A stretch of DNA of 64,000 nucleotides from Chryseobacterium sp. SN22 (GTDB lineage: Bacteria > Bacteroidota > Bacteroidia > Flavobacteriales > Weeksellaceae), in contig NZ_VTSX01000016.1 in the NCBI RefSeq assembly GCF_008329705.1, positions 1 to 64,000 on the forward strand, read 5' to 3'. This document shows, one piece after another, positions 45,985 through 53,749 of the stretch. A model generated the notes under the pieces. It was not told the origin of the DNA, did no database searches, and was given only the letters and a program-made list of their open reading frames with translations. Every line of letters starts with the position of its first letter. Within the stretch, counting starts at the first letter, position 1. Made by a program: the position numbers and the translations under genes.

Positions 45985-46437
45985 ATGAATGTAAAAGTCT
46001 TTAAAATAAGAATAAGTGAAGAATACCTTCATAAAGATCAGAGAATGCTGGACGCTTTTCTGGAATCGCACGACATCATCAAAGTGGAAACGGCATTTGT
46101 AAATGATGAAAACTATTGGTCCGTTATCATGTATTTTGACGAAATCAAAATGGTAAAGGATTCTGTGAAAGAGCCGAAACATGCAAAGTATTCTGCGGAA
46201 GACGATGCGCTGACCTCCGACGAAGCAGCAATTCTGGAAGCCCTGAAATACTGGCGGTCGGAAAAAGCAAAAGAGCAGAATCTGCCGTCTTATTTTATTG
46301 CTACCAATAAAGAATTGATGTCGGTAGCCAAATACAAACCGGCAAAGAAGGAGGAACTTCTGGACATTAAAGGCTTCGGAAAGCATAAAATCGAAAATTA
46401 TGGCGAGGAAATTCTGGAACTTTTAGAAAGCATTTAA
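45985..46437 (+). CDS. HRDC-domain protein
   Basis: A 150-residue protein. An N-terminal part of about 65 residues (mixed strands, VKVFKIRISEEYLHKDQRML) precedes an HRDC domain (EALKYWRSEKAKEQNLPSYF through ELLDIKGFGKHKIENYGEEI, residues 85-145). HRDC binds nucleic acid in RecQ and RNase D. No helicase or nuclease domain is attached. With ssb it forms a two-gene unit that suggests a DNA metabolism role. Confidence 0.85.
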   Translation: MNVKVFKIRISEEYLHKDQRMLDAFLESHDIIKVETAFVNDENYWSVIMYFDEIKMVKDSVKEPKHAKYSAEDDALTSDEAAILEALKYWRSEKAKEQNLPSYFIATNKELMSVAKYKPAKKEELLDIKGFGKHKIENYGEEILELLESI

Positions 46438-46480
46438 TTTTAGGTAGAAACACAAGTGATGGAGTATTATTTTTACCCGG

Positions 46481-46510
46481 GGCCGGAGATTATTGTTCTC
46501 CGGCTTTTTG
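46481..46510 (+). terminator. Terminator after the HRDC gene
   Basis: GCCGGAG...CTCCGGC followed by five T. Confidence 0.8.
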
Positions 46511-46537
46511 TTTGTCTTAAAAGTCCGTCCAATTCCT

Positions 46538-46545
46538 TATTTTTG
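46538..46545 (+). promoter_or_regulatory. Probable -7 promoter element of hisS
   Basis: TATTTTTG, 38 bases before the hisS ATG. Confidence 0.5.
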
Positions 46546-46583
46546 CTGCTTACAAATATTAATCATTATTTATCTATTATAAA

Positions 46584-47936
46584 ATGAAACCAGGCTTAGC
46601 AAAAGGAACGAGAGATTTTACCGCATTGGAAGTTTCCAGAAGAAGATATATCATCAATACACTACAGAAAAACTTCGAATTGTTCGGGTTTCAGCCGCTG
46701 GAAACGCCAAGCTTTGAAAACCTTTCTACTTTAACGGGAAAATACGGGGAAGAAGGAGATCGTCTGATTTTTAAAATTTTAAATTCAGGGGATTATACTG
46801 CAAAGGTGAATCAGGAAGATTGGGAAAATAAAAACCATCAGAAACTGACTTCCCAGATTTCAGACAAAGCCCTCCGTTACGACCTGACCGTACCTTTTGC
46901 AAGATTTGTAGCCATGAATCATAATCAACTCACTTTTCCGTTCAAGCGTTACCAGATCCAGCCGGTGTGGAGGGCCGACCGTCCTCAGAAAGGAAGGTTC
47001 AGGGAGTTTTATCAGTGTGATGCCGATGTGGTAGGAAGCGAAAGCCTTTTACAGGAAGTGGATCTGGTTCAGCTGTATTTGAAATCATTTGCCGAACTTG
47101 GCGTGTCCGTAACCATTCATATCAACAACCGGAAAATCCTTTCCGGTCTGGCGGAATATGCAGGTATTACCGATAAATTAATTGATTTTACCGTAGCTCT
47201 GGATAAACTGGATAAAATCGGGAAAGAAGGTGTTGTAAAAGAACTGCTGGAAAGAGGAATCGTTCAGGAATCGATCGATAAGCTGGATTTTCTGTTTACG
47301 CAATCTGAAGATGCACTGGAAAACCTGCTTCAACTTAGAGAAAAATTTGCCGGAAACGAAACCGGACTCAAAGGGGTGGAGGAATTGGAAACCGTTATTA
47401 CCCAATCTTTAAATCTTGGGGTGGATATTCAGAACCTAAGATTCGATATTACTTTAGCCAGAGGCCTGGATTATTACACCGGGGCCATCTTCGAAGTGAA
47501 AGCGGATGAGGTGCAGATGGGTTCCATCGGCGGCGGCGGCAGATACGATAACCTTACGGAAGTTTTCGGCGTTAAAAACATCCCGGGAATCGGGATTTCC
47601 TTCGGGTTAGACCGGATTTACCTGGTAATGGAAGAATTAGGGCTTTTCCCGAAAGAAGCAACTTCCAAAACGGAATATCTGTTTGCCAATTTCGGAGGAG
47701 ATGAAACCCTTGAAGCTTTAAAACTCATCAGACAGCTGAGAGAAGAAGGAATTTCTGCCGAGATCTATCCTGAAAATGCCAAGATCGGAAAGCAGTTTAC
47801 TTATGCTGAGAAGAAAGGCATCAGAAATCTTGTCTTCTTAGGGGAGGAGGAAATCAAAAATGGAACGGTTACCTATAAATATCTTGAGACAGGGGAACAG
47901 AAGACCGTTTCTCTGGAAGACTTTTTAAATACATAA
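46584..47936 (+). CDS. hisS: Histidyl-tRNA synthetase
   Basis: A 450-residue class II synthetase. Motif 2 is seen in [18 protein letters not shown] near residue 130, the histidine-specific [10 protein letters not shown] near residue 290, and motif 3 in [16 protein letters not shown] near residue 335; the anticodon-binding domain occupies the last 95 residues. Starts [12 protein letters not shown], the usual N-terminus in Bacteroidota. Its stop overlaps the start of the acetyltransferase gene (TAATG). Confidence 0.97.
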   Translation: MKPGLAKGTRDFTALEVSRRRYIINTLQKNFELFGFQPLETPSFENLSTLTGKYGEEGDRLIFKILNSGDYTAKVNQEDWENKNHQKLTSQISDKALRYDLTVPFARFVAMNHNQLTFPFKRYQIQPVWRADRPQKGRFREFYQCDADVVGSESLLQEVDLVQLYLKSFAELGVSVTIHINNRKILSGLAEYAGITDKLIDFTVALDKLDKIGKEGVVKELLERGIVQESIDKLDFLFTQSEDALENLLQLREKFAGNETGLKGVEELETVITQSLNLGVDIQNLRFDITLARGLDYYTGAIFEVKADEVQMGSIGGGGRYDNLTEVFGVKNIPGIGISFGLDRIYLVMEELGLFPKEATSKTEYLFANFGGDETLEALKLIRQLREEGISAEIYPENAKIGKQFTYAEKKGIRNLVFLGEEEIKNGTVTYKYLETGEQKTVSLEDFLNT

Positions 47937-48595
47937 TGGATCGGGTTTCGGAAGAGCTTTTGGAAAGATGGCTTAAAGGCTGGTCCATATCGAGGGGCAA
48001 GCCTTTGCCGGAAGCCTGGAAATCCGGATATAGGGTTCTTGTGGGAGAACAGAAGCAGAAAGCAAGATATGTATTTCCGCAGGTAAATGAAGATTTTATC
48101 AGGCTTTCGGAATCAATCTATGAGCCGTGGATCTACCTTAAGGTCTGCGCATCTCCCGAAGAATTCAGCATGCTTATCCCTCAACGATGGAAAATTCAGC
48201 CGCAGGGTTACATGATGTATGGTCCGGAAAAAATGGTGACTCATGAAAAACCGCTTCCGGAGGGCTATTCAATGGAAACTCTTCAGCAAAAGCCGGATTC
48301 ATTTGTCGTAAAAATCAATACCGGAGATAAGGAAGAGGCTGCCATCGGACGATTGATCATTGTTGACGGACTTGCCATTTATGACCGCATAAAAACGGAA
48401 AAAGGCCACCGGCGGAAAGGACTCGCTACGCAGTTGATAAATGAACTTCGTCGTATTGCTGTATCAAAAGGAGTTTCGGAAAATTTCTTGGTGGCTACAG
48501 AACATGGAAAGCTTTTATATGAATCTTTAGGCTGGAAAATATACAGTCTTTATACTTCCATTGTGATCGAGGAAAACATTAAAAGGGAGGTTTAG
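47936..48595 (+). CDS. GNAT-family N-acetyltransferase
   Basis: A 219-residue protein whose C-terminal half is a GNAT fold: KTEKGHRRKGLATQLINELR near residue 155 is the acetyl-CoA-binding motif A, and the last strand (LLYESLGWKIYSLYT) fits motif B. The N-terminal half lacks assignable motifs. Start codon overlaps the hisS stop (TAATG), which implies translational coupling. Substrate unknown. Confidence 0.88.
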   Translation: MDRVSEELLERWLKGWSISRGKPLPEAWKSGYRVLVGEQKQKARYVFPQVNEDFIRLSESIYEPWIYLKVCASPEEFSMLIPQRWKIQPQGYMMYGPEKMVTHEKPLPEGYSMETLQQKPDSFVVKINTGDKEEAAIGRLIIVDGLAIYDRIKTEKGHRRKGLATQLINELRRIAVSKGVSENFLVATEHGKLLYESLGWKIYSLYTSIVIEENIKREV

Positions 48596-48759
48596 ATAAA
48601 GTAACTTTAAATGGTTGGATAATGGAAGCTGGATGAAGGAAAGTCTTCCGGTCGATATTACCATCGACGATCCACCTGACTATTATTTATTTTTCTTTAA
48701 AGACTGTAAAACAAAATGATTTTGTAATTTGTAACTGAAAAACTTAAAACTAATAATGT

Positions 48760-49680
48760 ATGAATACGATTTGCGGATTATGTGGTAACCCATTAACTTC
48801 AATGGATACGGCAGGTGAAAATAAACTGGCAGATGGCCATTGGTTATGCAACAGCTGTCTGAACCAGGCTGCTGCCCTCAACAGAGATGTCATTAATAAT
48901 CTCAACCAATTTTTTCTTCCTGAAATCAGAGGAATTATTCTTCAGGGAAAAATTGGTATATCTGAAAATCCTTCAGGTTTTCAGAATACAGAGTCGCCGA
49001 CTTTCGGATTTGGCGGTATACCGACGAGGCTTGATGAAATTCAGGATCAGATTGTTGCTCTGAATGCGAGATTAAGTATTTTGGCGAATGGTGAAGTGAA
49101 AGAACTGGTCAATATTTTAGAAAGGAATGAAAAGCTTACTGCCATTGCAGAAGCACTAACCATTCCCGGAAAAATAGAAGGGCTTATTTTTTCCAGCTAC
49201 AAAAGAGTGGTTTTCATCGATAAAAAGCTTTTGGGAAATGTGCAGATCGATGAATACCCATATCACAATATCCGGTCTGTTGATCATGTGGAAAGCCTTT
49301 TCTATTCAACCCTCAGAATTATTTCTAAAAACGGTGCTTCAGCAGAATTCAAGCTTCATAATAAAAGCGACGGCAGAAACTTCAGCCATGCCTTCAATAA
49401 CTATTTGAATGGCAATACAGGCCGATCCGCTTCACAACAACAACAACAACAACACATTCAGGCTTCTTCTTTCAATCTTTATAATCTTCCGGATCAGGAA
49501 TCACCATTTCATCGGACAAGCAGTCATGAAACGATCCCTCAAAATTCATTTAACGAAAAAAAAGAATCGGCAGAAGTTATCATCCAGCAATTGGAAAAGC
49601 TGGGAAAATTAAAAGAAATGGGCGTTTTAACGGAGCAAGAGTTTACCGAACAGAAAAAGAAACTACTCGAAAGACTTTGA
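48760..49680 (+). CDS. Protein with N-terminal zinc domain, PH-like middle and C-terminal SHOCT motif
   Basis: A 306-residue protein. CGLCGNPLTSMDT...LCNSC (about residues 5-33) is a DUF4428-like zinc motif. Residues 140-220 (GLIFSSYKRVVFIDKK, YPYHNIRSVDHVE) resemble a bacterial PH-like domain. A run of CAA codons at 49434-49454 gives a short poly-Gln linker, followed by a SHOCT motif at the end (IIQQLEKLGKLKEMGVLTEQ to the C-terminus). Such proteins are common and uncharacterised. The preceding 164 bases hold a GGATAATGGAAGCTGG repeat phrase. Confidence 0.8.
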   Translation: MNTICGLCGNPLTSMDTAGENKLADGHWLCNSCLNQAAALNRDVINNLNQFFLPEIRGIILQGKIGISENPSGFQNTESPTFGFGGIPTRLDEIQDQIVALNARLSILANGEVKELVNILERNEKLTAIAEALTIPGKIEGLIFSSYKRVVFIDKKLLGNVQIDEYPYHNIRSVDHVESLFYSTLRIISKNGASAEFKLHNKSDGRNFSHAFNNYLNGNTGRSASQQQQQQHIQASSFNLYNLPDQESPFHRTSSHETIPQNSFNEKKESAEVIIQQLEKLGKLKEMGVLTEQEFTEQKKKLLERL

Positions 49681-49751
49681 AACTGTCGGACTCAATCAGC
49701 TTAAACAATTAAATAAATAGAAAATTCAAAAAGAAAATCAGTTACGTCATT

Positions 49752-50483
49752 ATGATAAAAACATTTATTCTCAAAATCATCAACGGAAAATGGTCTGCAC
49801 CTTTTTTTATTACCTCCATCAGTATCTTCTGCTGGTTCTGGCTGTGGATACTTCCCGTAACAAAAACAATCTGGAATATCTGTTTTATCATTCCGATAGG
49901 TACGGGTCTGGTTTACATCTTGCTGGGCATTTCCAAAATATTTAAAAAGAACTACAGAGAAGGATTTATCCAGATCCTGCTTTCCATTATTTTTACTTTT
50001 ATTGCTGCTGTATTTTTTACCATACTTACGCCGAAAAGCCCGTATAAAGAATACAAAGGCGATATTGTAAATCCCAATAATGTAAAAGTCAATATGCCGC
50101 TGGATTTTAAGGGGCTTGATGAGAAACCCTTGGTCGAGGTGAAAGGCGAAGATATTATTTTATACAATTACCAGCAGCCCGGACATTATAAATACGAAGT
50201 ATTTCTCAATAAGATCGAAAAAGGAAAAGTGTACCTGAAATTTTTTGATCTTACGACCAACAGAATTCTTTCGGCAAAACAGGTTGAAAAGGATTCCCGG
50301 CTTGAAGTGGAAAATCCGGCTGATGAATTGAAAGAATTTGAATCCGATAAGGTATTTACCGTCGAAGAAGGTGACTGGGGAAATTATTACGGGAGCAGGG
50401 TAGAAGTATGGTTCCGGCCTGAAGACTCTTCTATGCCTGAAAGAAAATTATTGGTGAAAAATTATATAATTCAAGGGAACTAA
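49752..50483 (+). CDS. Unknown membrane protein
   Basis: A 243-residue protein with three N-terminal hydrophobic segments (about residues 17-36, 42-62 and 73-95) and a C-terminal soluble domain of about 140 residues, strand-rich (YKYEVFLNKIEKGKVYLKFF). No family recognised. Starts 71 bases after the SHOCT gene and 15 bases before the methyltransferase gene. Confidence 0.7.
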   Translation: MIKTFILKIINGKWSAPFFITSISIFCWFWLWILPVTKTIWNICFIIPIGTGLVYILLGISKIFKKNYREGFIQILLSIIFTFIAAVFFTILTPKSPYKEYKGDIVNPNNVKVNMPLDFKGLDEKPLVEVKGEDIILYNYQQPGHYKYEVFLNKIEKGKVYLKFFDLTTNRILSAKQVEKDSRLEVENPADELKEFESDKVFTVEEGDWGNYYGSRVEVWFRPEDSSMPERKLLVKNYIIQGN

Positions 50484-50498
50484 ATTAAAAACTTAATT

Positions 50499-51296
50499 AT
50501 GGAAAATTATCTGGAAATCAACAAAAAATCATGGAATGCCAAAGTAGAACCTCATCTGAAATCTGATTTTTACTTTGTGGATGCGTTTCTGAAAGGAAGA
50601 ACATCTTTAAATTCTATTGAACTGGAGCTTTTGGGAGAAGTTTCCGGTAAAAGTATTCTGCATCTGCAATGTCATTTCGGGCAGGATTCCATTTCTCTAT
50701 CGAGACTCGGTGCTCAGGTTACCGGAATCGATCTTTCTGATAAAGCGGTTGAAGCTGCAAAAGATCTGGCCCGGAAAGCGGGAACGGACACAGAATTTAT
50801 TTGTACCGATCTATACAGCCTGCCCAATATTCTGAACCGGAAATTCGATATCGTCTTTACAAGCTACGGCACTATAGGCTGGCTTCCCGATTTAAAAAAA
50901 TGGGCTGAAATCATCAACCGGTTTTTAAAGCCGGGAGGAAAATTTGTAATGGCAGAATTTCATCCGGTTGTTTGGATGTTTGACGACGATTTCGAAGGAG
51001 TAAAGTATAATTATTTTAACAAAAAGCCGATCATCGAAACCTATGAAGGAACGTATGCCGATCAGTCGGCAGATCTTGTTCAGGATTATGTCATGTGGAA
51101 TCACTCCCTTGCCGATGTGCTTCAGAACCTGATTCTGAATCAGGTGGAAATCACGCAGTTTAAAGAATTTGACTGGTCGCCGTATCCCTGTTTCCGGCAT
51201 GTAGATGAATTTGAAAAAGGAAAATGGAGGATCCCGCAGTTGGGCAACAAAATCCCATTGGTATATGCTGTTGAAGCCATAAAAAAGTCATCGTAG
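50499..51296 (+). CDS. Class I SAM-dependent methyltransferase
   Basis: A 265-residue Rossmann methyltransferase. Motif I ILHLQCHFGQDSISLSRLGA near residue 52 and the acidic residue in VTGIDLSDKAVEAA bind S-adenosylmethionine. The stretch FDIVFTSYGTIGWLPDLKKW and the C-terminal WSPYPCFRHVDEF are typical of a methyltransferase group common in bacteria without known substrate. Ends in its terminator. Confidence 0.9.
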   Translation: MENYLEINKKSWNAKVEPHLKSDFYFVDAFLKGRTSLNSIELELLGEVSGKSILHLQCHFGQDSISLSRLGAQVTGIDLSDKAVEAAKDLARKAGTDTEFICTDLYSLPNILNRKFDIVFTSYGTIGWLPDLKKWAEIINRFLKPGGKFVMAEFHPVVWMFDDDFEGVKYNYFNKKPIIETYEGTYADQSADLVQDYVMWNHSLADVLQNLILNQVEITQFKEFDWSPYPCFRHVDEFEKGKWRIPQLGNKIPLVYAVEAIKKSS

Positions 51297-51318
51297 TTTT
51301 AATTACGATGACTTTTTG
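51281..51318. terminator. Bidirectional terminator between the methyltransferase and the YtxH-like gene
   Basis: AAAAAGTCATCGTA / TACGATGACTTTTT hairpin overlapping the last codons of the methyltransferase gene. Confidence 0.8.
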
Positions 51319-51343
51319 TATATGAATGTTAAAATAAACTTGT

Positions 51344-51646
51344 TTAGCTTACAACCTCCTGAGTTCTGTTTTTAAGATCTTCAGTTTTATCCTGAGCCTG
51401 AGAAGCTACATCATTGGCTTTGTCTTTTACCTGAGAGGCTACATCATTGGCTCTGTCTTTAACCTGAGACGCCACATTGTTCGCTTTGTCTTTAAAGTCG
51501 TTGCTCCATTTATTCAGGTTATCTTTAGCGGTATTGATTTTATCTTTTACCATTTGCTTATCTTCATCAGAAGAGTTTTTGTATTTCCAGTATGCTAATG
51601 CTCCTAAACCTACTAATGCTAATAAACCTTTCGTTTTATTTCCCAT
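51344..51646 (-). CDS. Small YtxH/LEA-like protein with 11-residue repeats
   Basis: A 100-residue protein: short hydrophobic start (GLLALVGLGALAYWKY), then a charged helical region with three tandem 11-residue repeats of the VKDKANDVASQ type (about residues 53-85). The repeats are visible in DNA as a 33-base tandem unit at 51400-51500. Such amphipathic repeats are typical of LEA-like/YtxH stress proteins attached to membranes. Function inferred only from the pattern. Confidence 0.8.
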   Translation of the reverse strand: MGNKTKGLLALVGLGALAYWKYKNSSDEDKQMVKDKINTAKDNLNKWSNDFKDKANNVASQVKDRANDVASQVKDKANDVASQAQDKTEDLKNRTQEVVS

Positions 51647-51744
51647 GATTTCTATTTTTTAAATGTTAATATTAAAGTTTGATAGTAATCATTATGTAAA
51701 ATACGTGCCAAAAAAAATGACCGGCTTATAAAATAATGTTAAAA

Positions 51745-52587
51745 TTAATTGAACACTTCAAAATTTTGTCCGTCAAAACTGGCAAAGACCATGGTAGGAT
51801 TTGAGTCCTGATGAAAGATATTTCCTGCCTTATCAATAGCGATGGCTCCGGCAAAACCGTTAATCGCTTTTAATTCTTCAAAAGTTTTAGTGAATGCATT
51901 TTCCAAATTCATCCCATCCGTAACGCGGGTTACGATTTTAGCCGCCGTGGCATTGCTTACAATATCTTCACCTACGCCGGTACAGCTTACCGCACAAAAA
52001 GAATTGGCGTAATTTCCGGCAACTGTTGCAGAATCGGAAATCCGTCCCGGAATTTCAAAACCTTTCCCTCCGGTGGAAGTAGCTGCCGCTAATTTTCCAT
52101 CTTGATCAATGGCTACACAGCCCACGGTTCCTTTTCCGCCGTTCTTCAGTTTTTCTTCATACTCTTTTCTTCTCTGGGGAATTTCAGTAGAGTAGTTTTC
52201 AAAGCCATGTGCAGTTGCATATTTTTTTGCTCCGCTTCCGCCTAAGACCCGGTCGTCTTCGCCAATAAGTGCTTTCGCTACAAGAATCGGGTTTTTTACA
52301 TTTTCAATATTGATGACGCCACTCATCTTTTCGGTTTCCCCATTGATAATGGCTGCACTCATCCGGATGATTCCGTCTCCCTGAATCTGGGAGCCGGTTC
52401 CTGCATTGTACAATTCATCATTTTCCAGTAGAGAAACTGCGTAGGCTGCTGCTTCAAAGGCCGAATGAGTCTGTAAATATTCAAATGCTTTTTCAGCAAT
52501 CGCTTTAAGAGAATTCTGTTTGGCAGTTTTCACTTCGTGGCTCTGGTCGCTTTCTGAGAAAAAGCCGCCGTGGATGATTATTTTCAT
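51745..52587 (-). CDS. iaaA: Plant-type L-asparaginase / isoaspartyl peptidase
   Basis: A 280-residue Ntn-hydrolase. GKGTVGCVAIDQDG near residue 150 holds the nucleophilic threonine exposed after self-cleavage; SCTGVGEDIVSNATA near residue 203 holds binding residues. These enzymes hydrolyse beta-aspartyl dipeptides and asparagine. Placed 74 bases downstream of cyanophycinase on the same strand, it is well suited to split beta-Asp-Arg released from cyanophycin, an inference from context. Somewhat shorter than many family members (about 310). Confidence 0.92.
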   Translation of the reverse strand: MKIIIHGGFFSESDQSHEVKTAKQNSLKAIAEKAFEYLQTHSAFEAAAYAVSLLENDELYNAGTGSQIQGDGIIRMSAAIINGETEKMSGVINIENVKNPILVAKALIGEDDRVLGGSGAKKYATAHGFENYSTEIPQRRKEYEEKLKNGGKGTVGCVAIDQDGKLAAATSTGGKGFEIPGRISDSATVAGNYANSFCAVSCTGVGEDIVSNATAAKIVTRVTDGMNLENAFTKTFEELKAINGFAGAIAIDKAGNIFHQDSNPTMVFASFDGQNFEVFN

Positions 52588-52661
52588 ATATTTTATGATT
52601 GATGGTTTATTGGCATGTAATGATAACGAACAATTTCCAATTAATCAATTATCATTTATAA

Positions 52662-53552
52662 TTACCGGTCCTGCGGAATCGGGTTGAACTGTGAATTTTC
52701 AATCGTCAGTGTTTTTGTTGTCAGATCGTAATGGTCGTTCATAGACAATACATGAACCGTTAAGTTATCGATAGAAATAGGTTCTCCCAGATTGATGTTG
52801 GTAAGATTGGTATCTTTTATGAACCTTCCGTCTACCAGGATTACAAGTCCGGAGCCTACCGCCGTCATAACGTCGTTGTGAATGAAAAGCCCGGTATCTT
52901 CACCCAGACCGATCCCCAATGTTCTCGGATTATTCACAACTGCCTGGAAAAGCCTTCCGATTCTTCCCCGCTGTACAAAATGCGTATCGATAATTACATT
53001 ATCAATTAATCCCAGGCCCTGTGTGGTTTTAATTTCGCCTTTCAGCAATGCTTCAGAACTGCTTCCCTGATAAATCATGTTTTCAGAAGCTGCCGCAGCT
53101 CCGGCCGATGTTCCGGAATAAATAAAATCCTGTTCCTGGTACTTTAATAGAATGGTATCATGAAATCTTGTTCCTCCGAGAATAGAAGTCAGCCTCAGTT
53201 GGTCTCCGCCTGTAAACATGACCACGTCAGCTGCATTCGCTCTTGCCACAATGGCATCCGAGTTTGCCTCTTCCCGATTGTGGACATCCAGTATATTGAC
53301 ATTCCGGGCACCCAGAAATTCAAAAGCCTTTTTATATTCGGATCCTACAATCTGCGGAATCTGAGAGGCCGTTGTAATAATTTCAATAACCGAATCTTCC
53401 TTGCGTTTGGATTCGTTAATGATTTTTCTGAGAATCCCTCTTTCAAAAAAGTTGAGGTTTTTTTCTATGTTCTGATCAAAATCGGTTTCGGCAAAACTGC
53501 CTTTATTAACAGCGCCCCCGATCACAATTAATTTTCCAACTGGTTTAGTCAT
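52662..53552 (-). CDS. cphB: Cyanophycinase (peptidase S51)
   Basis: A 296-residue protein. FTGGDQLRLTSILGGT near residue 105, nucleophile loop YSGTSAGAAAAS near residue 130 (Ser) and IDTHFVQRGRIGRL near residue 172 (His) define cyanophycinase. It cleaves cyanophycin to beta-Asp-Arg dipeptides. The ATG at 53552 is preferred to a TTG at 53561, because that TTG lies inside the promoter element TAACTTTG (53559-53566). With that start the mRNA would be leaderless or nearly so. Divergent from cphA. Confidence 0.94.
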   Translation of the reverse strand: MTKPVGKLIVIGGAVNKGSFAETDFDQNIEKNLNFFERGILRKIINESKRKEDSVIEIITTASQIPQIVGSEYKKAFEFLGARNVNILDVHNREEANSDAIVARANAADVVMFTGGDQLRLTSILGGTRFHDTILLKYQEQDFIYSGTSAGAAAASENMIYQGSSSEALLKGEIKTTQGLGLIDNVIIDTHFVQRGRIGRLFQAVVNNPRTLGIGLGEDTGLFIHNDVMTAVGSGLVILVDGRFIKDTNLTNINLGEPISIDNLTVHVLSMNDHYDLTTKTLTIENSQFNPIPQDR

Positions 53553-53558
53553 AGGCTG

Positions 53559-53566
53559 CAAAGTTA
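53559..53566 (-). promoter_or_regulatory. Probable -7 promoter element of cphB
   Basis: TAACTTTG on the minus strand, 6 bases before the chosen ATG. Confidence 0.5.
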
Positions 53567-53696
53567 GAAAATTATTAATAGGTAGAAAAATTCGTTTGTA
53601 TTGAAATTAATCATCGCGATTCACTATTTGTTTAAGATTTTCATTTATTTTTTACAAATGTTTAATTGTGGTATAGTTTCATTTAAGGTTTTGCAT

Positions 53697-53704
53697 TATC
53701 TTTG
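53697..53704 (+). promoter_or_regulatory. Probable -7 promoter element of cphA
   Basis: TATCTTTG, 45 bases before the cphA start. Confidence 0.5.
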
Positions 53705-53749
53705 ATACTAAATGCAGTTATTGTTAACTATTAAAAATGCAAATAGACT

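Noticed and set aside
53553..53561. TTG at 53561 as start of cyanophycinase
   Set aside because: It lies inside the probable -7 promoter element; the ATG at 53552 gives a normal N-terminus.
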